Assembly: GCF_009905375.1 (NCBI RefSeq)
Contig: NC_133657.1
Span: 48,639,231 to 48,703,230, forward strand
DNA from: Apium graveolens
Lineage: Eukaryota; Streptophyta; Magnoliopsida; Apiales; Apiaceae
Length of the DNA: 64,000 nucleotides
Direction of reading: 5' to 3'
In this document: positions 55,340 through 64,000 of the stretch, piece by piece
Numbering within the stretch: position 1 is the first letter of the stretch
Layout of the letters: every line of letters begins with the position of its first letter
Position numbers and translations under genes: made by a program
Notes under the pieces: generated by a model
What the model saw: only the letters and a program-made list of their open reading frames with translations
The model's database searches: none
What the model was told of the DNA's origin: nothing

Positions 55340-58300
55340 TGTCACACACCAACTTTACCAATAATTTAAATATAACTATTACAACATTTTAAAAGAAGTA
55401 AACATAACCAAATCCAAGATCTTACAGTTTAGGGTTTGGAACAACCCAACACTACCATCTATTACAACTGATTTTAATATCGAGTCCTCACACAAACTAC
55501 TATCTCTTATTCTACCTGAGCTCAAACATAAGCATCAGAATCACAGGTCTTACGGGCGGTCTGCTTGAATTTAACCATAGCTGCTAGCTGTAATATCAGG
55601 GTAAAGCAAGGAGTGAGCCAAATGCTCAACAAGTGCTAAACAATACGATACAAAACATAAATCGAGATATACATTAAAGAATGATAATAGGAAGACATAA
55701 CCAATGATAACGAGAGATAAAACTTTGGGTGATGGCATCATTTTGCTTGTATCAAAACAATTTCAAAATCACATCTTAATCAAAATCATTTTATGACGCT
55801 ACGGATTACAGCCGGTGATCAGCCGCGAAATAATCCCGAACCTCGCTGGGTTCTAAAACATTAATGGGATCCCTAGGCAACTTTTAAGCCTAATATAAGT
55901 GTGGAAAGGACTCGCGTCTCAGTCCAGATCCACTATTCAGAGAAAACATTTATCCCCCTTTGGGACTGAAAATCCATATTTTAATTATTTTAAAAATCGA
56001 TGCCGATTTATGACAAAATCTCCTTTGACCGTAAACATTTTTATCAAGGGATTATAGATCAACTCGAAACACGGGAAATATGGTACTAAATCTCAGGGCC
56101 ATGATCCACTAAACTTTACTCAATCAGGGTAACTGAAAGGTTTTCATATATCAAAACTTGGACAAGGAAATTTAGTGAGGCTATTGGATATTATGAAGGG
56201 GTAATGCCAAACTGGGCTTAAAGCAATGGTTTCTCGTCAAGGTGCAAGTGCTAGATCGTCAAGAAGATAAGCATCATGAATACTAAGGGTGTTAAGGTAT
56301 GAAGAAATGATCTTTGGCTCAGGATATATCAGAATTGTCAAGCTTTAGGATAAGAAAGAGGGGTATCAATCAATGAGGAACAACTTTGATAAATATCTGG
56401 CTTTCAGGTATCAAGGTAAGGTTCTATAGGGGTTCAAGTATCAGGATGAGATATCAATACTTAGGAATCATTAGCATGGTAATCAAGAGGATCAACCAAG
56501 TGCTATAACAACTCTTTATTTTATCATGGCATTCAAATTACTTTAATATACTATCATGATAAGATTTTTGAACTACTTGCAATACGTACTCGAGGGTTCA
56601 TGGCATTTCTATATGATTCAAAGATAAACATAAGATACGCTTGATTTAAATATATCAAAATGACTCAGGATAGTTACATCAATATATATGAGCTATTTGC
56701 GGTGAATACGAAAGACAAGTTAAATCACTTGCCTTGAGGAAGGCTGGTCTAGTCTGACTTGTAGGAGCAACGGGAAGCTTCACTCGACCTTTATGGCAAG
56801 TTTACCCTCGTCTCGAGATCCTACATAAATAATAATCCTCATTATAATATATTCTCACCAACTTAACCTATTTACAACCCGAATTTAAACACGAATGTCA
56901 CTTAGGCCTATATGCACTTAATTTATATTCACCTTAAAAATATAATTGCACACATAGCCACATATACTCACATATCATATTTTAATACCAAATAATACCA
57001 CATACACCATAATGCAACACTAGGCTTGGATGATCTCGACTCACAACTTAAGTCACTTGGTCGCTAAACTAGACAAATTCTTCAAATTTTGGCTTCCTAA
57101 CTCGATGTACCTTTACTAAACTATCCAAGACCTATTGACCCTCACTTGGGCCTTTTGCTCTACTGACCTTACACTATCTTAAAACTATGGTGGTCAACCT
57201 AGATCTCACTCCTAAGTGTTCTCAAACTAGGCGATAAGTGAAAGTGCTCACTGGTGTAAATTTCAGAATAACATCTATGGTTTCTTGAGTGCATTAGACA
57301 CCCTTAAACTACAAGTTTTCCTTCAAAACTTTCACACAAGACTCTCCTGACCTTAGGGAATCTCCCAAAATTGATGTGGCTCAAGGGCCTGGCTTGGGCC
57401 TTCTTGGGCCTAAGCTTAAAGTCCAAGGTTCCCCCGTTTTCCTGGGCAGAAAATGCCCTGATTTGAATTAACTTGTGACACATGGTTCTAACTCATATCC
57501 TATGAACTATGGTTGGAAAAACATCTCTGACACTCCCTCTAACTAAGGCCCAACAGGGCCTAATGAGGGCCTACCCATGACATGGTCAAATCTCCCTATT
57601 TCTAAGTTGCAACAAAACTGTCCCCTGCTGGACAGATTTTGTTATTCTACTTGTGCACCTAACCAAACGACATGCAAACTTACAACCAACTCCTAAAACC
57701 TTTTATATACTCCTAATACTAACTTCTGGTGGCTTGGGACTCAAAGTGCACATCAATGATATGGTCAAAACTCACTCTAAACCTCAGGGTACTAAATTGA
57801 TTTTTTGCAGAAACTAAGACTCTTCTTTCTCCAAGGTTTTTACTTGACAAACTCAACCACCAACAACCCAATACCCAAACCAAGACTTAAACATGGTGAT
57901 CTAATGAATTAACTCCCTTACACTCAAAATAATCTTGGTGGAGATCATCCTTACCTAAGGTGCAATCATAGCAAAATAAAGGAAATCACAATGCACAATT
58001 TACAAGTCATCAAGTTTTTGAAACAACAAGTTATGTATTTTTATAATATATACACGAATTATTACCATACATCAAGGAGCACTAATCAATATTAACACCT
58101 TATTCCTACTGAAATTAAAGCTTACTAACAAAATCTTTCCAAATGATAAAAATCTTCCAACATTCCAAGAGAAATTTACATGCATGCATGTCTTCGAGTT
58201 TTACCAATCAAAACAACATATTTTCTAAATCTATTTTACCATGAAATTGACATGCAAGCCTAGAATAAGCTATATCTAGATGATCACTTAGCATGCAAAG

Positions 58301-59370
58301 GGTTTTATCAAGACTTCACTAAGATTTTCATGTTATCATCACAAAAACACACAAAGTGGAACATGACAACCAAAACACCATCCATTCGGCTCCTATCAAG
58401 TCATGGCCGAATGGATTAGGGTGAAAACAAAAATTGCATGAGTGTAGCATACTCATGTCTAGCCATTCTCAACCCTCTACTACTATAACTCATGGTGAAA
58501 GCCTTGAATTCACAAGAATCAACGATATTCACTTGGAGTTTTAACAAAACACCACCAAGCAAGGTCAACACATAAGTTTTTCTACTCTAAACTCTTAAGA
58601 TATACAAGAACAACATGTAGGGAGTAGGATTACTTGATAATAGGATGATTGTTTGAGTGAGAAATGAAGAAAGAAGGGGATGGGGGCTCGGTGTTTGGGA
58701 ATTGCCGAGAGGGGAGGGGGAAAAGCCGAGAGGGAGGGGGAGGAAGGAGATGAGAGTGAAGTGGTGGGGTGAAGTGAAGTGGTGATCACTTCCTTGAGTT
58801 GTTTTTATATCTTGATTTGACTATATTGTGAGTGGGTTTGAGAAATAACAAGGGTATCCTTCTAGCTAGAATTAAGCTAACTTGCATGCAAGGTTAAGGA
58901 GGTAATTTGGCTACTAGTTCATGAGTTAGTGGGTTTGGAATTGTCCTCTTTGTCCTTGAAAAGAAGGAAAGGGTAGTTTGCATGCAAGGGCTTCCTTGTA
59001 ATTTGCTAACTATGACAACTAAAATTTATAAAGATTTATTTTTATAAAATAAAATATAAGTTTAAAAATTATAAAATTTATACCATAAAATAACTTGGAT
59101 TTTTAGAAATTTTATAAAACCACTTTTGAAATTTGTGAACAAAATGACTTTTAAAAAGAAATTTATTCAAGGTTTAAAATATTTCTTATAAATCAAAAAT
59201 AAAAGAAATAAATAAACTTTTGCTTTGAAAAATCATATACCACATAAAGCAAATTTAGGACGCAGAAATTTTTATTCACACAAGCATACAATAGTTGAAT
59301 ATATTGGCATTCGGCTTTAAAATTGCACCAAATTTACAAATAATATTACACGAAAATGCCGGTTGTAACA
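55340..59370 (-). repeat. E 3' LTR, 4.0 kb
   Basis: On the - strand it begins TGTTACAACCGG at 59370 and ends GGTGTGTGACA at 55340. TATAAAAA at 58808-58801 puts U3 at about 565 bp and R-U5 at about 3.4 kb. A pyrimidine-rich leader (read on -) lies at 58650-58750. No gene: the 64-codon frame at 58595-58789 only reads that pyrimidine tract. Confidence 0.88.
58801..58808 (-). promoter_or_regulatory. TATA box of E 3' LTR
   Basis: TATAAAAA on the - strand, 565 bp into the LTR, with the pyrimidine-rich leader starting about 50 bp downstream. Confidence 0.65.
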
Positions 59371-59372
59371 TC

Positions 59373-59386
59373 CTCTCCCCCTTAAG
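59373..59386 (-). other. E polypurine tract
   Basis: CTTAAGGGGGAGAG on the - strand, two bases before the LTR start. Confidence 0.9.
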
Positions 59387-59404
59387 GGATTCTGTCCCCA
59401 GAAT

Positions 59405-62400
59405 CTAAGAGAACAGATGAGGATACCGGGAACGCATATCAGACTCTAACTCCCAAGTCGATTCTTCGACCTTAGGTTTCCTCCAAAGTACTTTTACTAA
59501 CTTTACTGACTTATTTCTAAGACTCTTCTCTTGCCAGTCGAGTATTTTGACCGGTTGCTCCACAAATGACAGGTCTGCCTGAATTTCTACAGGTTCATAT
59601 TCTTTCACATGGCTAGCGTTAGGATTGTACTTCTTAAGCAACGACACATGGAACACATTATGCACATGCTGATACTGAGGTGGTAAGTCCAACTCGTAGG
59701 CCACCTTCCCCACTTGACTCAAAATTTTAAAAGGACCTATATATCTAGGTGCTAACTTCCCTTTCTTGCCAAATCTAGACAACCCTTTTCTAGGCGACAC
59801 CTTCAACAAAATAGCTTCGGCAATTTGAAATCGAACATCCTTACGCGTTGGATCCGCATACTTCCTCTGTCTATATTGAGCAGCAAGTAACCTTCTCTGA
59901 ATTAGCTTGACTGTGTCATGCAACTGTTGCACCAATTCCGAGCCGAGAATCTTTCCTTCTCCTACTTCATCCCAACTTGTTGGTGATCTACATTTTCTCC
60001 CGTACAAAGCTTCGTATAGTGGCATGCCAATACTGGAATGATAGCTATTGTTGTAAGAGAATTCAATCAACGGCAATTGGTCGTCCCAACTTCCTGCAAA
60101 ATCGATTGCACAACTGCGCAACATGTCTTCGATTGTTTGAATTGTCCTTTCACTCTGACCATCAGTCTGCGGGTGGTACGCCGTGCTCATATTCAACTTC
60201 GTGCCAAGACATTCTTGAAATTGCTTCCAGAATCTCGAGTTAAATCGGGGATCTCTCTCTGAAACTATTGATACGGGTACTCCATGCCTTAGTACGATTT
60301 CGCGCACATACAGATGAACCAATTTGTCCAATGACGACTTCTCGTTAATTGGAAGGAAATGCACTGACTTCGTAAGACGATCAACTATAACCCATATAGC
60401 GTCATGTCCGGATTTCGTTCGCGGTAGTCCCACTATAAAATCCATAGCAATATTTTCCCATTTCTATTATGGAATCTATAGGGGCTGAATTAATCCGCTT
60501 GGTTGTTGATGTTCTGCCTTCACCTTCTGACAAGTATAACACTTTCAAACCCATTCTGCCACGTCTCGCTTCATATTTGGCCACCAAAAGTTCTTCTTTA
60601 AGTCTCGATACATCTTGGTGCTTCCCGGGTGGATTGAAAATTTTGAATTGTGGGCTTCGTGTAGGATCTCATTCTTTAATTCAGGTACATGAGGAATCCA
60701 AATTCTGGAGGAAAACCTTAGTATCCCTTGCTCATCCCTTTGAGTATTAATCTCCTCTCCAGTTAACTGATTCTTCTCTTTCTCCATTACTTCTTCTTGA
60801 CATTTCTTTATCTCTTCCACTAGGGTTGGCTGAAAAGTCATTGCACGACAAACTTCTTCAACTTTTCCACAATCACAGAGTTCCAGTTCAAATCTATTGA
60901 TTTCTTCAGTCAATTCCTTTGGTGTTGCCATCATATTCAATCTCTCCTTTCTGCTTAGTGCATCGGCCACAACATTCGCTTTTCCAGGATGTTAATTTAT
61001 CGAGCAATCATAGTCCTTGATCAATTCCAGCCATCTCCTCTTCCTCATATTGAGCTCATTCTGAGTGAAAATGTACTTTAAACTCTTATGATCTGTGTAG
61101 ATTTCACACTTCTCTCCGTAGAGGTAATGTCTCCAAATCTTAAGTGCGAACACTATGGCGGCTAGCTCCAAGTCATTCGTCGGGTACTTCAACTCATGCA
61201 GTTTCAACTGTCTTGAAGCATACGCAATCACCTTACTACGTTGCATTAACACACAGCCCAATCCTTTATGTGAAGCGTCACTGAATATCACAAAGTTTCC
61301 TTGGTCATCTGGTAGTACTAACACCGGAGCTGTTACCAATCTCTGTTTCAACTCTTGAAAACTATCCTCACATTCTGCACTCCATTCAAACTTTTGATTC
61401 TTCCTGGTTAACTTGGTCAATGGCGTGGCGATTTTCGAAAAATCCTTGACAAACCTTTTATAGTATCCTGCCAATCCTAGAAAACTTCGCACTTCCATAG
61501 GAGTCTTTGGCCTCTCCCAACTCATAACTGCCTCAATCTTTGCCGGATCCACTTTAACTCCTTCATTTCCAATGACGTGTCCCAAGAATTGAACTTCCTT
61601 TAACCAAAACTCACATTGGGAAAACTTGGCATACAACTTCTCTTGTCGAAGTATCTTCAATGTTATCCAGAGGTGCCGTTTATGTTCTTCTTCCGACTTA
61701 GAATAAATAAGGATGTCATCAATGAATACCACGATAAACTTGTCCAGATACTTCTTAAATACTCGATTCATCAGATCCATGAATGCGGCCGGGGCGTTGG
61801 TCAATCCAAATGGCATTACTAGGAATTTATAATGCCCATATCTGGTCCTAAATGCTGTCTTGGGAATATCTTCTTCTTTGATCTTTAATTGATGGTATCC
61901 CGATCTTAAGTCAATCTTTGAAAAGCATTTTGCTCCCTTCAGTTGGTCAAAAAGGTCATCTATTCTTGGTAGCGGGTAGCGGTTCTTGATCGTTACCTTA
62001 TTCAACTCCCGATAATCTATGTATAATCGCATACTCCCATCTTTCTTCTTTACAAACAGAACAGGTGCTCCCCATGGCGACGTACTTGGTCGTATCACTC
62101 CCTTATCCAACAATTCTTGTAGCTGGCTCGCCAACTCTTTCATTTCTGCTGGTGCCATCCTATATGGGGCCTTTGAAACTGGTTATGTTCCTGGAGCAAG
62201 GTTGATCTCGAACTCGATTAGTCGATCTGGTGGCAAGCCTGGTAGTTCGTCTGGAAACACATCAGGAAACTCTTTAACTACAGGTATATCTTCTATGCTG
62301 GGACTCCCTTTTTCTGAATCCACTACATAAGCTAGGAACGACTCACAACCTTTTCTAAGTAGCTTCTTAGCCTGAACGATTGTAAGAAATAGTTGTTCTT

Positions 62401-62880
62401 GCCTCTGCCCCTTAAATACTACCTTCTCTCCACTCTTCATCTTTAAATACAATTTCTTGGTCTTACAATTAATCTGAGCGTTATTCTCTCCTAACCAATC
62501 CATTCCTAAAATTATATCAAACTCCCCCAACTTGAAGAGTATCAAGTCGGCTGAAAACTTATACCCCGAAATATCAATCTCACACTTCGGACAGAATTGA
62601 TTCACAGGAATCTTCTCTTGGTTCGCAATTACCACATTTACTACCTCGCTCAAAATCATTTTATCAAATTGAAGCTTATTAACAAAAGTTTCTGATATGA
62701 AAGATCTTGTTGCTCCCGAATCAATCAATACTTTAGCTTTGACATTATTGAGTAAAAGTGTACCTGCTATCACCTCAGAATTCTGAACAGCATCCTTCAT
62801 CTTCAGATCAAATGTCCTTGCTGTTGCTTGCGGGGTTGGTGTAGGTGGTGGAGGTAATGCCAATACCTCAGCTGGCACGC
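59405..62880 (-). pseudogene. E pol: protease, RT, RNase H, integrase, chromodomain-like tail
   Basis: One frame throughout. Protease LIDSGATRSFIS near 62720 is intact. RT has [14 protein letters not shown] and active site FIDD near 61715, then RNase H ([20 protein letters not shown]). Integrase has an HHCC region near 60600, [10 protein letters not shown], and the second catalytic motif VSERDPRF near 60250, where C has SDRDPRF: the catalytic Asp is Glu here. The third motif GQSERTIQT is present. The tail is [18 protein letters not shown] ... STWELES, a Tekay-type chromodomain-like end, stop at 59405. Nonsense codons at about 62183 (GAA to TAA), 60992, 60545, and a cluster near 60470-60485 where C reads LDIPEWKWE. 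Not functional. Confidence 0.92.
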
Positions 62881-64000
62881 TCGCACTGGTACTTGCCACG
62901 TTCATTAGAGCTCTGACTCGTCCGGTTGCCTTGCACTCCCTAGCTATGGGTCCGGTCTTTCCACACTTATAACACGTAACTCCTGGCTTCGGCATCTTGC
63001 ACTCATTCACCAAATGCCCCTTCTGGTTACACCTATAGCAGGTCATGCTCAGTTTATTGCACACTTCAGGGTGCCTTCTTCCACAGTGCTTGCATTCTGG
63101 TCTCTGGAACCTGTTTTCTCCAACTTGGCCTTGGCTTTCCTGGTTGTTCCCCTTTGATTCTTGCCTTTTGCCCAAATTTCCCTTCTTTTGAAAATTTCCG
63201 CCCTTATGGAATCCGATCCTCTTTACATTCCGATCTTGTGAACTTCCGGCTTCAGACTTTTCTCCATAAAATGGAACCTTCCTCTTCTTGTTATCCCTTT
63301 CCTTCCTTGATTGCGTCCCATTATTCTCAATCAGAGCAGCTTTCTGTACTACTCCCGCATAGGTTTCAAGTTCAAACATAGCCACTCTATCTCTGATCCA
63401 AGGCTCCAATCCTTGCTGAAATTTCTTTGCTTTTTCCTCCTCAGTGCTGGTATACTTTGTCACAAACCTTGACAACTCAGTGAACTTCTTCTCATACTCC
63501 AGTACAGTCAAGTTCCCTTGCTTCAACTCCAAAAATTTAAACTCCATCTGATTCTGCATGTTCTTAGGGTAATACTTTTTCAGAAATAACTTCTTAAATC
63601 TCTCCCAAGAAACCTGCTGAGTTGCTTCCATAGCTTTTACTGATTCCCACCAATAGATGACTTCACCCTTCAAGAAGTAAGTAGCATATGGCGTCTTCTG
63701 ATCGTCTCCTAACTGTACCAACTCAAAAGCCCTTTCCATTTCCTTAATCCATGTGTTAGCTATTACTGGATCAGTGGTATCATGAAATGCAGGTGGATTC
63801 ACATTCTGAAATGCCTTGAAAGTGACAACTTGTCTAGGTGGTACTGGTGGTTCAGGTGGTTGGTGTGGTTCACGGTTATCTTGGTTTCAATTCGTTGTTG
63901 AAGAGTTAGTTGTTGTTGAGCTATAGCATTGGTTTGTTGTTGCAAAGTTTCCAGTAATCGAAGAATATTTGGGTCTATGGTAGATGTGGTTGTTGGGTTC
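62881..64000 (-). pseudogene. E gag, 5' end outside the window, one frameshift
   Basis: The Gag domain (FHDTTDPVIANTWIKEMERA, TYFLKGEVIYWWE) is collinear with C. A Gln-rich N-terminal stretch (LLETLQQQTNAIAQQQ) runs off the end of the window. A 1-bp deletion near 63887 separates that stretch from the rest. The zinc region has CKHCGRRHPEVC, CYRCNQKGHLVNEC and CYKCGKTGPIAREC; in the last the zinc-binding His is Pro. Apart from these the frame is open for about 340 codons and continues into protease. Confidence 0.88.

Larger units (their letters stand above)
55340..64000 (-). mobile_element. E: Tekay-like Ty3/gypsy element, cut by the window end
   Basis: On the - strand: gag (from beyond 64000), pol, PPT (59386-59373), 3' LTR (59370-55340). 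The 5' LTR, PBS and target duplication are outside the window. Gag-pol is collinear with C and shares the same clade motifs, but the LTR sequence differs and it is a separate family. It is broken by several stops, one frameshift and a changed integrase active-site residue. Confidence 0.93.

Overview
The window looks like repeat-filled intergenic DNA from a plant nuclear genome. Nearly every base belongs to nested LTR retrotransposons, all primed by the plant initiator tRNA-Met (primer-binding sites of the TGGTATCAGAGC type). The AT-rich base composition and the families present (Sirevirus-type Ty1/copia, Tekay-like Ty3/gypsy chromoviruses with very long LTRs) suggest a eudicot. A member of the carrot family is possible, but that is only an impression. 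I see no host protein gene, rRNA or tRNA gene.

Layout, outermost to innermost (elements are named A to H here for reference). H is an old Ty3/gypsy-like element: a 5' LTR piece at 1-1405 plus 50627-51750, an internal part at 51751-53346 and an LTR-like start at 53347-55339. A (1406-50621, + strand, site duplication TGAAC) is a Sirevirus-like copia element inside that LTR. Two elements sit inside A. B (6593-25233, - strand, duplication GAGGA) is a second copy of A's own family, inserted in A's reverse transcriptase. F (27528-47212, + strand, duplication TCTCC) is a different copia family, inserted in A's third ORF. D (9522-15336, - strand, duplication ACAGC) is an internally deleted long-LTR gypsy element inside B's third ORF. 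C (28733-40703, + strand, duplication CAGGT) is an almost complete Tekay-like gypsy element in F's leader. E (55340 to beyond 64000, - strand) is another Tekay-like element, present as its 3' LTR, pol and most of gag. Maximum depth is four levels (H>A>B>D and H>A>F>C). LTR mismatches counted by eye fit this order: about 20/606 in A, 15/592 in B and 12/1095 in F.

The most interesting biology is in the A/B family. Besides gag and pol it carries a third sense ORF of over 1,000 codons downstream of pol. That protein has an N-terminal globular domain, a Ser/Thr/Pro-rich linker with two basic clusters, a coiled coil and a C-terminal globular domain. It has no signal peptide or membrane span that I can see, so it does not look like a classical envelope. 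Between pol and ORF3, copy B has a 76-codon ORF behind its own TATA box and with a strong start context. Copy A has, just before ORF3, a TATA-like box, a long pyrimidine tract and a CAG acceptor. Gag has three CCHC knuckles, and the same pair of stop codons lies between gag and protease in both copies. A short motif related to ATCAGAACTTA is scattered through LTRs, coding sequence and spacers.

No element is fully intact. Most coding regions are broken by nonsense codons, often CAG/CAA/CGA to TAG/TAA/TGA or TGG to TAG, plus a few frameshifts. The longest undamaged polymerase frame is B's integrase-RT-RNase H (18883-21948).
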